A DNA stretch of 64,000 nucleotides from Polynucleobacter sp. JS-Safj-400b-B2 (GCF_018881975.1 NZ_JACVPJ010000008.1:1-64000), one strand, 5' to 3'. Positions 20,053 to 28,700 are shown, counted from the first letter of the stretch. The notes: generated by a model from the sequence alone, not told the origin. Program-made: numbers and translations.

Positions 20053-20124
20053 TTACGCGCGCCCACACACCATGGTTACTTCAACACCCGCAGCCGCACT
20101 CAAACACCTGCTGCTAGTGGTCAT
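20053..20124 (-). CDS. Possible 23-residue small protein
   Basis: A short frame starts with ATG at 20124, preceded by GGAGG nine bases upstream, and runs to TAA just before the 20004-20049 inverted repeat. It encodes a Ser/Ala/Val-rich peptide with two cysteines. The good ribosome site in a phage operon is the only support; there is no recognisable family. Confidence 0.25.
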   Translation of the reverse strand: MTTSSRCLSAAAGVEVTMVCGRA

Positions 20125-20144
20125 GGCGATGACCCTCCCTACTG

Positions 20145-20543
20145 CTAGCGTTTCTTGACTCCTTTGGTTTCTGGTGGATCTTGATGCGGTATTGCTTGCT
20201 CAAGAGTTCCTTCTAATGCCTTCTCTTGTGCTGGGAGCTGACCCTCTTTCATCAAACCTTCTACGATCTCCATTAGGCGATCCCCATCATCTTCACCAAA
20301 GACTTTAGCCACGACCTCATGACCATACTTGGCGCATAGACGGTCGTACTCTTGCTCTGGAGTAATCGTGGTCTTTGATGGGCGCTCGAACACCGTGACG
20401 TTCTCGCGCCCAAAGAGATTGCGCAGTATGTTGGTCTCATAGGGCGGTACATACACATGGATTGTTGTAAATGCATCCCTGCGCACTACTGCTTCCACCT
20501 CTTTAATTTGGAAGTCGCTATGAATGAGTTCTTTATGGTTCAT
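20145..20543 (-). CDS. Phage protein of unknown function downstream of the capsid gene
   Basis: This 132-residue acidic protein lies 11 bp after the capsid gene, so it is probably cotranscribed with it. The N-terminal half (IHVYVPPYETNILRNLFG) looks like a mixed alpha/beta domain, and the C-terminal half is Glu/Gln-rich and likely disordered (PAQEKALEGTLEQAIPHQ). I do not recognise a family. The position after the major capsid protein would suit a head-completion or decoration protein, but nothing in the sequence proves this. Confidence 0.7.
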   Translation of the reverse strand: MNHKELIHSDFQIKEVEAVVRRDAFTTIHVYVPPYETNILRNLFGRENVTVFERPSKTTITPEQEYDRLCAKYGHEVVAKVFGEDDGDRLMEIVEGLMKEGQLPAQEKALEGTLEQAIPHQDPPETKGVKKR

Positions 20544-20554
20544 GTTGGTCTTCC

Positions 20555-21601
20555 TTATTGAATCGCTAATACCGCATGGGCATTAGCGCGTGAGATGGAT
20601 AAAGCGCAACGTAGGTTCACCATGGCATACATTGCCAAGGTATCGTGCGGACGAATTGGAGCAACGATGTCTAAATCATCATCACGCAGCTTCATAAAGC
20701 GAGTATTAAGGAAATAGCAACGCTTACTCCACTCCACCGTGCGATTCGCCATGGCATCAAGCTCATCAAACTGCGGATCCCAGATGATCTCCACACCCTT
20801 GAAGGCCAACCCTGTATTTACACCTGCGCCTACTCCTGCATCGATGTACTTGGTTTCACCTGACCCAGCAATATGGGTCACTGTGACTTGTTTTCGATAG
20901 GTATCAATGAACTTACCCCCAGCGATGATGAAATCAGGGCTACCGCCATGCTTAATACATTGACGCCATGCAGTCTCCATCTCACCTACTAAGTTACCCG
21001 GCGATGTTGAGGCGATGTCTTTGACTGCGTAGTTACGCCAGTAGCTTGCTTTGGCTCGATCGATACCACCTACCGTGCCGGCATCCGGCGCTAGGCTGAC
21101 CAGACTATCTAAGCCAACTACTGCATCTGCACCGTGTGAGCCGTCGCGGTGTAGCTCTAGGTCCAGCTTATTGAGGAATCCCTCTCTCAGAACTTCTAAC
21201 TGCTCATCTAGGAGGTTGATCAGTTGTACGCGCTCGTTGTATTCCAACTGGAATCCTCGCGCCCCACCTTCACGTACCTTAATGCCATTGCTAAATAGGC
21301 GGTCATAATCGATATAGAGGCCATCTACCGCCCTTCGCCACGGAAAGGAAGCCTGCTCAGTCGTGTTGCGTTTATTGAATTTGACTGTCTCCTCACCAAA
21401 AGCCCAGCTAAAGTTACTACCGTGTTCTTTACGGATGTTCTCGACTACGTTCTGTTTTGCGCCTAATAGGCTTTTTCGCCCTTCCATCAGTTTTTTAAGG
21501 AAAGGTCGCTCTACCGCGATTTGGTCGACTGGTAGATTGCGCAAGTACTCATCTAAGGAAACCTTAGCTAACTCTTGCAAGTCTGTATTTGAAATTGGCA
21601 T
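20555..21601 (-). CDS. Phage major capsid protein
   Basis: The probable main head protein has 348 residues. Sequence features fit a HK97-fold capsid of the group found in short-tailed phages (Gp13-like): an N-terminal helical region, a central segment RVQLINLLDEQLEVLREGFLNKLD (an E-loop-to-spine-like helix), a glycine-rich region, and a late PHDTLAMYAMVNLRCALSISRANA strand-helix end. Position after portal and scaffold in the same strand order supports it. No delta-domain or fused protease is visible, in keeping with a separate scaffold protein. The fold call is by pattern and context. Confidence 0.78.
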   Translation of the reverse strand: MPISNTDLQELAKVSLDEYLRNLPVDQIAVERPFLKKLMEGRKSLLGAKQNVVENIRKEHGSNFSWAFGEETVKFNKRNTTEQASFPWRRAVDGLYIDYDRLFSNGIKVREGGARGFQLEYNERVQLINLLDEQLEVLREGFLNKLDLELHRDGSHGADAVVGLDSLVSLAPDAGTVGGIDRAKASYWRNYAVKDIASTSPGNLVGEMETAWRQCIKHGGSPDFIIAGGKFIDTYRKQVTVTHIAGSGETKYIDAGVGAGVNTGLAFKGVEIIWDPQFDELDAMANRTVEWSKRCYFLNTRFMKLRDDDLDIVAPIRPHDTLAMYAMVNLRCALSISRANAHAVLAIQ

Positions 21602-21799
21602 ATGCCACCCCTATCAATATGTTTATCTATTTACGAATTGGTTGGCTTCATTCCAATTGATAGAGCGTGAACCTATCCATTGCTACGCTACTAGGTGCGA
21701 ATCTAGCTTTAACGCTGTGGTTTGAAGCACTGAGATCAATTATTGGGGTGGTAGGTGTGGGCTTAGGATATTTGTGGGTTTTTTGTTGATATTTTGAAT

Positions 21800-21818
21800 A
21801 TAGTTGCATAGCTAATTA
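21800..21818 (+). promoter_or_regulatory. Candidate MarR operator, copy 1
   Basis: The 19-bp sequence ATAGTTGCATAGCTAATTA ends three bases before the GTG start of the MarR-type gene and recurs exactly at 22288-22306. It is an imperfect dyad (TAnTTnnnTAnnnAAnTA), as usual for MarR-family operators. Binding here would block initiation of the regulator's own gene. Confidence 0.65.
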
Positions 21819-21820
21819 AT

Positions 21821-22255
21821 GTGGATTACACTAACCCAATGTTTGAACAATGCCTCTATTTCAATACCACCAGCCTAGCTCGCCAGCTAGAGCGGGAATG
21901 GACTAGTGCATTTAAACCCTTTGGCCTCACCCCGTCCCAGGCATTCATGCTTAGAGTGGTTTTAGATAAGGCACCCCTGTTACAAAGTGAACTAGCCTTA
22001 GAGATGAACATCAGTCGCCCTACTGCTACTAGAGGGTTAGATGGCTTGGAGCGTCTAGGTTTTATCAAACGGGCCTCATCCGCTAAGGATGGTCGGGAGC
22101 AAGAGATTCATCCCACCCATAGCGCTACAAAGATCAAGGTTGACCTTAATGCTGCTAGCGCTGCTGTTACCAAGCGCATGAAGAAGTTATTGGGTAGTAA
22201 TGAGTTTGAATCCGTTGTAACGCAAATGAGGACTATTACATCAGTCCTGAAGTAA
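21821..22255 (+). CDS. MarR-family transcriptional regulator
   Basis: This winged-helix DNA-binding dimer probably represses itself and the adjacent tautomerase gene. The 144-residue protein shows the MarR layout: dimerisation helix (TSLARQLEREWTSAFKPFGLTPSQAFML), winged HTH with recognition helix in ISRPTATRGLDGLERLG (about 67-83), wing KDGREQEIHPT, and C-terminal helices. Start could be the GTG at 21821 or the ATG at 21839; the family's N-terminal helix needs only the latter. It runs opposite to the surrounding phage genes, which marks it as cargo. The ligand is unknown. Confidence 0.85.
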   Translation: MDYTNPMFEQCLYFNTTSLARQLEREWTSAFKPFGLTPSQAFMLRVVLDKAPLLQSELALEMNISRPTATRGLDGLERLGFIKRASSAKDGREQEIHPTHSATKIKVDLNAASAAVTKRMKKLLGSNEFESVVTQMRTITSVLK

Positions 22256-22287
22256 GTATTGATTTGTGAGTTTTTTTTATTTAAGTA

Positions 22288-22306
22288 ATAGTTGCATAGC
22301 TAATTA
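22288..22306 (+). promoter_or_regulatory. Candidate MarR operator, copy 2
   Basis: An exact second copy of the 19-bp sequence lies in the gap between the MarR gene and the tautomerase gene, 25 bp before the latter's ATG. Identical sites ahead of both genes indicate joint control. Confidence 0.65.
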
Positions 22307-22331
22307 CTTTTAATTAACCAAGGAGATAAAT

Positions 22332-22721
22332 ATGCCTATCTTGAACGTAAAGGTCTGCGGACAAAAGAATGCTGCCACCACCAAAGCAATACATGAACTA
22401 CTGTTAGATCTAACTCACCGGATTCTAGGTAAGAAGAAGGAAGTAACTGCCATTGCGATTGACTATGTAGATCCTGAATGCTGGATGGTGGGCGGGAAGC
22501 TATTGAGCGATCAAAATATGAATAGCTTTTACTTTGACATCAAGATCACCGATGAAACCAATACCAAGGATGAGAAGGCTAGATACATCCAAGAGGCTTT
22601 TGAGGGGTTTGCTCGCATCTTAGGAAACCTGCATGAAGAGAGTTATATCTACGTGCAAGATGTCAGGGCCACCTCTTATGGATATGGTGGAAAGACCCAG
22701 GAATACCGATACCACCAGTAG
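22332..22721 (+). CDS. Tautomerase-superfamily protein (4-oxalocrotonate tautomerase-like)
   Basis: This is a small enzyme of the tautomerase superfamily, which uses an N-terminal proline (exposed after Met removal) as base. The mature protein would begin PILNVKVCG, giving Pro1 and the first beta strand. The 129 residues are about twice a 4-OT monomer, as in the two-beta-alpha-beta members, and MIF/CHMI-like folds are possible. An AAGGAG ribosome site precedes the ATG. It follows the MarR gene and shares its operator sequence, suggesting a small stress- or compound-responsive pair. The substrate is unknown. Confidence 0.8.
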   Translation: MPILNVKVCGQKNAATTKAIHELLLDLTHRILGKKKEVTAIAIDYVDPECWMVGGKLLSDQNMNSFYFDIKITDETNTKDEKARYIQEAFEGFARILGNLHEESYIYVQDVRATSYGYGGKTQEYRYHQ

Positions 22722-22806
22722 GTAATAACTAAGCCGCACTAGTCTTTATGCCCAATGTGTCTTTGTGCCACCTTGGGCATAAAAGAGCGTTTCTTTGGCA
22801 GTGGCC

Positions 22807-22846
22807 GTCAAGGGTGCGCAAGCCACCCCTTTGGGGTGCCCTTGAC
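22807..22846. repeat. Compound hairpin after the tautomerase gene
   Basis: The outer 8-bp stem GTCAAGGG / CCCTTGAC encloses a 9-nt bulge and an inner stem CACCCC-TTT-GGGGTG. No T-run follows. It lies in a 239-bp gap without other recognisable genes and could end transcription or stabilise the tautomerase message. Confidence 0.5.
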
Positions 22847-22960
22847 TGAATTACTTTCTTGTAAATTCATTAGTAGGAATGTGGTGATTTATTTTGTTTG
22901 ACTCTTTGCGGCTTGATCTCTACATTGCACATTCATCTAAATGAATAGTGAAGGAGTTCC

Positions 22961-23566
22961 ATGGATAAAGAGCAGTGTTATTTCTCGCTTGATTTAGAAC
23001 TCAATAATGCCCAAGATAATTCCACAGTAAATCCAAAGATCATTCAAATAGGGTTAGCAGTCGGAAACTACCATGACTATGTCAATCAATCCCTATCTAC
23101 GTATAAATGGTTCTTAGATCCTAAAGAGCCTATTTTTGAGTTCATCACCCAATTAACGGGCATTTGCAATCAGGATATTTCTGGCTATTCAGTTCCACAT
23201 GAACAAGTAGCTAAAGAAATTGGGGAAATTATTACTACGCGTAATTGCTTTGTTAATCCCATTACCTGGGGCGGTGGCGATTCACTTGAACTGAAATCTG
23301 AATTTAAAGATCGAGGTATCAGCTTTCCCCATTTTGGTCGTCGCTGGATCGATGTCAAAACTTGGTATAGCCTGTACATGCTTGCCATGGGCAAAAAACC
23401 CAGTGGCGGTCTATCCTCAGGCCTGGGTTCTTTTAAGCTTCAATTTGAAGGCAGTCCACATAGAGCAGATGTTGATGCTCTCAATACCTTGAGGCTTTTC
23501 TTTGAAATCCTTCACAGACACAATCGGATATATCAACTGGTAAACGATGCCAAGGCTTTGAAATAG
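22961..23566 (+). CDS. DEDDh-type 3'-5' exonuclease (DnaQ-like)
   Basis: A stand-alone nuclease of the DnaQ fold. In 201 residues the ExoI motif is SLDLELN (D11, E13), a central aspartate lies in WGGGDSLEL (D107), and the ExoIII motif is SPHRADVDALNT (H167, D172), giving the DEDDh set. The protein resembles RNase T/oligoribonuclease-size enzymes rather than a polymerase subunit. It has its own upstream region and an AAGGAG ribosome site and lies in the same orientation as MarR, tautomerase and Fic. It could degrade phage or host nucleic acid; its target is unknown. Confidence 0.82.
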   Translation: MDKEQCYFSLDLELNNAQDNSTVNPKIIQIGLAVGNYHDYVNQSLSTYKWFLDPKEPIFEFITQLTGICNQDISGYSVPHEQVAKEIGEIITTRNCFVNPITWGGGDSLELKSEFKDRGISFPHFGRRWIDVKTWYSLYMLAMGKKPSGGLSSGLGSFKLQFEGSPHRADVDALNTLRLFFEILHRHNRIYQLVNDAKALK

Positions 23567-23615
23567 CCGTATCTATATCCCTAAAAATAGGGTTATTTTG
23601 ATTCTATACACACTT

Positions 23616-23659
23616 TTGTTGACATTAAACTATAATATATGCATAGTTGTTGACATTAA
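23616..23659 (+). promoter_or_regulatory. Pair of TTGTTGACATTAA repeats upstream of the Fic gene
   Basis: TTGTTGACATTAA occurs at 23616-23628 and again at 23647-23659, a 31-bp period (three helical turns), with a TATAAT between them. The second copy ends 19 bp before the Fic ATG. Related copies occur downstream of the gene at 25179 and 25209. They could be operators for the AbiEi-like winged helix at the N-terminus of the Fic protein. Confidence 0.5.
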
Positions 23660-23677
23660 TGGATAAATTGAGGCCCT

Positions 23678-25177
23678 ATGAACACTTCTGTTGACCAGCT
23701 GCCCCTCTTGCTTTTTAGTTCGAGAGAAGACAAAACCAATGCCCAGAGAATTTCCCGCTTGGCTAGGTCTGGTCGTTTGCGTCAAATTTATCGCGGCATT
23801 TACACCAGCGACCTCAACAGCCCACTCGAGCAAATCATTCGGCCAAATTGGCGGCAAATTACCGAATATCTTTATCCAGGCTCCGTAGTAGCTTACCGCT
23901 CTGCTCACCTTTGCAAACCGGATGATAGTGGGAATATATTTTTGGTGTCTGGCAATAGAGCACGTCAAATAGCATTTCCAGGGTTGACTCTCAATATCTT
24001 GCCAGGTCCTGCTGCAGTTCAATCGCACAAAGATTCGCTAAACGATACCCCGTATGGAAAACTCTTTATATCCTCGGAGGCTAGGCGGTTACTGGAGAAC
24101 CTCTATAGCCGAAAAGGCTCAGATCTTCGCACTATGGGTCGCCCTTGGGTTGAGTCTTATTTAAGCAAGCTATGCACCATTCGTGGTGAACATAAGCTCA
24201 ATGCACTGCGTGATGACGCTAAAGCGATTGCCCCTGAATTAGGTCTAGAGGTTCAATTTAAAACACTGAACACGATTGTTTCGGCCTTAATGCAAACTGG
24301 TAAGGCTCGCTCTTTAAGAGCAGCTGATGCATTAGCGCGCGCAGCTGGTAAGCCTTATGATCCTGATCGCATTGAGATCTTCGAAACTTTGTTTTCTGCA
24401 TTAAGAAAACCTTTTCCCATCATTGAAGATCAGGCAAAAACGGGTAAAAGCGCCTTTAATTTCGCATTCTTTGAATCGTACTTTTCGAACTACATTGAAG
24501 GAACTACATTCACCGTCGAAGAGGCTTCCGAGATTATTTTCGATGGGAAGATGATTCCAAAACGAAATGAAGATTCGCATGATGTATTGGGCACCTTTAA
24601 AGCAATCATGGAGCAGCCCTTTCGCTCTAAGCCCCCAAAAGATGAAGATGATTTCTTAGCGTGGCTTTTGCAATGTAATCTCCAAATACTCTCTAGTCGC
24701 CCAGATAAAAATCCAGGCGAATGGAAAGAGCAAAGCAACCAAGCAGGAAATACCATTTTTGTTCACCCAGAGCTTGTAAAAGGTACTTTGCGCGAAGGAT
24801 TCAAGCGCGTCGCTTTACTGGAAGATCCATTTGCGCGTGCATTGATGGCGATGTTTGTTGTTACTGAAGTGCACCCATTTATGGATGGTAATGGCCGAAC
24901 TGCGCGCCTAACGATGAATGCTTACTTAACTCAACATTCCGCCTCTCGCATTATTATTCCCACAGCTTATCGTGAGGATTATTTGCTGCCATTAAAAGCG
25001 CTGTCTCAAAATAATGATCCCAGTCCTTTTATCCGATCCATGACTCGCGCCTGGCGTTGGACCGCTGGATTTGATTATTCGAACTTCCCAAATCTTTGGG
25101 AAAAAATGAAGGCTTGTAACGCATTTACAGACAACCCCTCACAGCATCAATTGCTTGATCCTCACGATATAAGCTAA
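23678..25177 (+). CDS. Fic-domain protein with AbiEi-like N-terminal domain
   Basis: Probable AMP-transferase (or relative) acting on a host protein. The 499 residues divide into an N-terminal winged-helix region (about 1-110) with the pattern AQRISRLARSGRLRQIYRGIYT, which resembles AbiEi-type antitoxin domains, a helical middle, and a Fic domain. The Fic motif is HPFMDGNGRTAR at 399-410, with all catalytic residues intact. The SNYIEG segment (270-275) matches the S/TxxxE(G/N) inhibitory helix of class II Fic proteins, so the enzyme is likely autoinhibited. It stands alone with its own repeats and hairpin. The target is unknown. Confidence 0.85.
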   Translation: MNTSVDQLPLLLFSSREDKTNAQRISRLARSGRLRQIYRGIYTSDLNSPLEQIIRPNWRQITEYLYPGSVVAYRSAHLCKPDDSGNIFLVSGNRARQIAFPGLTLNILPGPAAVQSHKDSLNDTPYGKLFISSEARRLLENLYSRKGSDLRTMGRPWVESYLSKLCTIRGEHKLNALRDDAKAIAPELGLEVQFKTLNTIVSALMQTGKARSLRAADALARAAGKPYDPDRIEIFETLFSALRKPFPIIEDQAKTGKSAFNFAFFESYFSNYIEGTTFTVEEASEIIFDGKMIPKRNEDSHDVLGTFKAIMEQPFRSKPPKDEDDFLAWLLQCNLQILSSRPDKNPGEWKEQSNQAGNTIFVHPELVKGTLREGFKRVALLEDPFARALMAMFVVTEVHPFMDGNGRTARLTMNAYLTQHSASRIIIPTAYREDYLLPLKALSQNNDPSPFIRSMTRAWRWTAGFDYSNFPNLWEKMKACNAFTDNPSQHQLLDPHDIS

Positions 25178-25178
25178 G

Positions 25179-25221
25179 TTGTTGACGAAAAATGACTATA
25201 TCGGCAGTTTTGTAGACAAAA
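25179..25221 (+). repeat. Two further TTGTwGAC-type repeats after the Fic gene
   Basis: TTGTTGACGAAAA (25179-25191) and TTTGTAGACAAAA (25209-25221) echo the upstream repeats. The second is palindromic (TTTTGTAGACAAAA). More TGTCTA/TAGACA half sites follow to 25258. Confidence 0.45.
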
Positions 25222-25257
25222 TGAGGCGATTTGGGTGTCTAAAGACATTTATGTCTA

Positions 25258-25282
25258 CATGCCACTAGTTTTAAGTGGCATG
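25258..25282. terminator. Hairpin after the Fic gene
   Basis: A perfect 9-bp stem CATGCCACT / AGTGGCATG with a 7-nt loop lies between the convergent Fic gene and the scaffold remnant. There is no strong T-run, so termination strength is uncertain. Confidence 0.55.
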
Positions 25283-25296
25283 TAATTCACAGCTAT

Positions 25297-25857
25297 CTAT
25301 ATCCCCATATTGCCCAGGTGCTGGGCAATTCGATCCATGGGATTGCCTGCACTAGCTAACGGCGCTCCTAATGCTGAAGTTCGCGCCCGAATCGGTTGAG
25401 GGCTATGGATTGCCATAGGTTTAACACTTGCAAAGCTTGGCTCCGGCCTTCCTATTGCCTCATAGATAGACTCAATCATGGTCTGCCACTGCTCTGGCTG
25501 ATTGCTCTGCACAAAGACTTGCATGTAGAACGGGTCTGACATGTATTTGTTAAAGCAGATCGCCTTATCGGTGTGATCAATTTCATCTGAACGAGTATTC
25601 AAAAACTTGAGCATCTGCAGCTTTGCTTCTGAGACCAATTCGGAAGGTTTTCTCTGGCTATCGGCGAGGGTCATCACATTGCCTACAAGCTTACCCTCTA
25701 TTTCGTATTTGCGAACCGCGTCCTGAAGTGTGGCCACCATAGATTGCAAATCAACCACCTGCTTTTCTAGATCACGTTTTTCATTAATCATTTTCTGAAT
25801 ACGTTCACACCCTCGCTTTGATTTGATGCCGCTAGAGATTTCCGGATTAAGACTAGG
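25297..25857 (-). pseudogene. Phage scaffold gene, C-terminal part (split by the IS21-family transposon)
   Basis: This is the 3' portion of a head-assembly gene whose 5' portion is at 34926-35572. It can be read from the first ATG at 25791 as 164 residues with an N-terminal coiled coil (EKRDLEKQVVDLQSMVATLQD), but the frame stays open upstream to the CTAGG duplication (25853-25857) at the transposon edge. Removing the transposon and one CTAGG copy joins the parts in phase into 400 codons. The coiled-coil, charged, capsid-adjacent protein fits a scaffold; this identity is inferred from position between portal and capsid. Confidence 0.85.
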
Positions 25858-25905
25858 TGCATATTACCGCCAAAAAGACCACCCGTTACCGTTCAAAAAG
25901 GCCAC
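25858..25905 (+). repeat. Left terminal inverted repeat of the transposon
   Basis: The 48 bp starting TGCATATTACCGCC are identical to the reverse complement of 34878-34925. The direct target duplication CTAGG lies at 25853-25857. Confidence 0.92.
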
Positions 25906-25921
25906 TCATTGCCACTCAAAA

Positions 25922-25949
25922 TGAACCAGCAGTGCTGGGCACTGGTTCA
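25922..25949 (-). terminator. Hairpin after istB
   Basis: The stem TGAAC / GTTCA continues, past a CAG bulge, into CAGTGC-TGG-GCACTG. On the minus strand it is followed by TTTTG, 15 bp beyond the istB stop, so it probably ends the istAB transcript and may shield the transposon end. Confidence 0.6.
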
Positions 25950-25964
25950 CTTTTTGATTTAAAA

Positions 25965-26717
25965 CTAACTGCTGGCTTTATTATTCTTACGCTGAAGCCT
26001 CATGGATTCACCCCCAATTTCAATGCGCTCTGATCCACTAACCAACCTATCCAAGATAGCATCTGCAACCGTTGGATTTCCCCCGCTAAGATATCCATGC
26101 CACTCGCTCACCGGAAATTGGCTGGTAATGATGGTTGAACGTAATGCACAGCGTTGCTCTAGCACCTCCAATAGATCACCCCGTCCCGTGGGGTTCAATG
26201 GGGAAATGCCTAGGTCATCCAAAATAAGTAAATCGACTTTAGCTAACTGAGCCAGTCTTTTCCGATAGGTGCCATCACCATGGGCAATAGCTAAATCCTC
26301 TAGCAGCAAAGGAAGTCTGCAAAATAGGACTGTTAGTCCATAGCGACAAGTCTGATTGCCAAAAGCGCAAGCCATCCAAGTTTTCCCGCCCCCGGTTGGG
26401 CCAGTAATGATGAGATTAACCCCTTGCCTAACCCATTCAACTTTGGCCAATGAAGCAATGTGGGCCTTATTCAAGCCTCGACCAGGCAGATATTTAATAT
26501 CTTCAATACAGGCGTTTTCTCGTAACTTAGCCGCGTGCAGCAAACGCTTTAGGCGCTTATTGTCTCTAAAAGTCATTTCCTCATCGACCATCAATCCAAC
26601 TCTATCCTCAAAGGCCAAGTCTTTTGTGGCCGCGCTACAAAGTTGACCCTCAAAATTCTGGGCCATGCCCAGCAGTCGCAGGCTGTGTAATTTACGTTTA
26701 GTTTCTTCAATCATCAT
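25965..26717 (-). CDS. istB: IS21-family helper ATPase IstB
   Basis: IstB is the DnaA/DnaC-like AAA+ ATPase that selects target DNA and activates the IstA transposase. The 250-residue protein starts with the helical IstB_IS21 region (IEETKRKLHSLRLLGMAQNFEGQL), then a P-loop ITGPTGGGKTWMA, Walker B LLILDDLGISPL and sensor region IITSQFPVSEWH. Length is normal for the family. It follows istA by 32 bp in the usual istA-istB order. Confidence 0.95.
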   Translation of the reverse strand: MMIEETKRKLHSLRLLGMAQNFEGQLCSAATKDLAFEDRVGLMVDEEMTFRDNKRLKRLLHAAKLRENACIEDIKYLPGRGLNKAHIASLAKVEWVRQGVNLIITGPTGGGKTWMACAFGNQTCRYGLTVLFCRLPLLLEDLAIAHGDGTYRKRLAQLAKVDLLILDDLGISPLNPTGRGDLLEVLEQRCALRSTIITSQFPVSEWHGYLSGGNPTVADAILDRLVSGSERIEIGGESMRLQRKNNKASS

Positions 26718-26749
26718 TTTGTATATTCTTTCGTAGTGGTGTGGAGTGT

Positions 26750-28266
26750 CTAGTGGTAGTAGGTGGAGCCGCGAACATTGGGATGCTCTAACTGGGACTC
26801 TTGGATTTGATTGTTTGCGTTGGGCTGACCATCTAAGCCAAGGCGCAGAATTGAGCGCAAGCTCGATATGGCATAGGCATCAATCTCCAGCGCTCTTGCG
26901 CAGGCCAATTCCATTCTCTGATCACCATATTCCTCTGCCAATTTTTTAAATACGATGTTTAGGCGATAGCCCTGCTCGTGACCACGGGTTTTTTCCAGCA
27001 ACCTTTGTAGTAATTGCGCGACTGACCCGCCTATAGTCTGTGCCCAGGTTATTGCGCTAGTGGCGTTCCATGATCCAAAGCGACGATGCGCCTCTTCCAT
27101 GTGCTCAGGCTTGATCACTATGGTTTGCCCATGTGATTTTGCGTGACTAGCTACTCGCTCCCCCTTGTGCAGGACCTCAATCGTGCCTATGCTAATTCGA
27201 AGCTCGACCTCTTTTCCAGCCAATTGCCACGGCACGCTATAAGAACAACCGTTAACCGTGATGCAATAATCCATGCCCACGCGTGCTTTGGAAAATTGTG
27301 CAAACTCGTATTTCTGGTCAGGCAATGGTTTTAAGGCGGGGTAATCTAAGGATTCAAATAAAGAGCGCCTTGACCCTGCTGTTTTTTGAAATGGCTTGCC
27401 GTTTATCTCAGACAAAAGTTCTTGTATGGCCGCATTGAGATCTGCAAGACTAGTAAAAATACGTTGGCGCAGGCGAAACAATATCCAGCGCTCAACAATC
27501 AAAACCCCATTTTCAGCCTTGGCCTTATCTTTTGGTTTGTACGCTCTAGCCGGAATTACCAATGTCCCATAATGCTCTGCCAGAGCCTGATAGGTTGCAT
27601 TGATAATAGGCTCGGTTCTGCTCACCTTGGTTACAGCTGATTTAAGGTTGTCACAAACAATGAGCGATGGCACTCCACCAAAGTGCGCAAACATGCGCAC
27701 ATGCGCATCAATCCAATCCTCTAATTTTTGAGACCAGTTAGCTTGTGCATAGATATAGCTAGAGGCTCCGAGTACGCCTACAAATATCTGGGCATATTTT
27801 GGATCTACACTGCCAAGCTCATAAATTGGAAAAGTAGGTCCCGCATAATCGACAAAGACCTTTTCGCCAGGGGTATAGATCTGGCGCATAAACCGCTTCA
27901 GACTCTTTTTGTAAATACGGTAGTGGGTGCAAAAACGACTGTACGATAGGCCGCCTTGGTTCTGAGTCAGATACTCCTCATGCAAGATTTGCAAGGTAGC
28001 GCCTTTTTGCTTCATCGCCGCATGAATTTGCGCCCAATCTGGCAATGCCTTTCTAGTAAATTGCCCAGCCATATCACTTGGGTATAAATGCCGCTCAAGA
28101 TCTAGATCGTTTAGTTGCGGTTGTAGTGGCCAAGTGAGCCCGCAAGCGCAAAAGCGAATTAAATATTCACTAGCAGCGTTTCTAGAAATGCCAAGGGATT
28201 TGGCAATCTCTCGCCCGCTGCTGTGGTGTTCGTAGTGCAGTCTTAATACCTGTCTAATTTTTCTCA
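26750..28266 (-). CDS. istA: IS21-family transposase IstA
   Basis: DDE transposase of the IS21 family. An N-terminal helix-turn-helix (about residues 15-40, HYEHHSSGREIAKSLGISRNAASEYL) binds the terminal repeats. The RNase H-like core shows the acidic triad in VDYAGPTF, VCDNLKSAV and KAENGVL, followed by a beta-barrel region (GCSYSVPWQLAGKEVELRIS). I prefer the ATG at 28266, seven bases after AGGAGA, over the ATG at 28285 that would add six residues. All key residues are present, so the transposon may still be active. Confidence 0.94.
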
Positions 28267-28285
28267 TGCAAATTCTCCTATTCAT

Positions 28286-28700
28286 TTAATTGGGGATTGG
28301 TGATGGCTAAAAGCCAAGGCCAACCCCACCCCCTCCAATGAGAGCGAGCCAAGATTGGCGCGCCAGTTAATGGAATTTGTGTAAAAACCAAGCCAAAAGG
28401 GGTCATACCTATGACAAACCAAAAATGATGGATTGACAGAGGTGATGAAGTAGCGAGAAAATGAGGTCTTCAAAGTGGCATTTATTCGCTACTTAAAGCC
28501 ATTAGAGTTCGCTCTCTAAGGGCTTTGTCTTTTGGCCATTACAGTTTCATGGACCCATTCATTTCTCCTTGATGTTGATTGAGCATTGATTGCTGGCTGG
28601 GCCGCATGGCCCCGTCAGCAAAACGAGTGTGCCTATGGGTAATAGACCAGTCCACCCGAATACAATCAATTCTTTTTCATACACTACACATTGGCATCCA
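28286..28700. other. 415-bp gap between istA and the first cargo gene
   Basis: I found no convincing gene here. It holds an inverted repeat GTAGCGA (28450-28456) / TCGCTAC (28486-28492) with a 29-nt loop. The open frame of the following gene extends upstream to a TTG at 28590, but without a ribosome site. Confidence 0.4.

Noticed and set aside
23631-23636. TATAAT as the -10 box paired with the TTGACA at 23619-23624
   Set aside because: Spacing is only 6 bp, so these cannot be boxes of one promoter; TTGACA is better explained as part of the repeated TTGTTGACATTAA.
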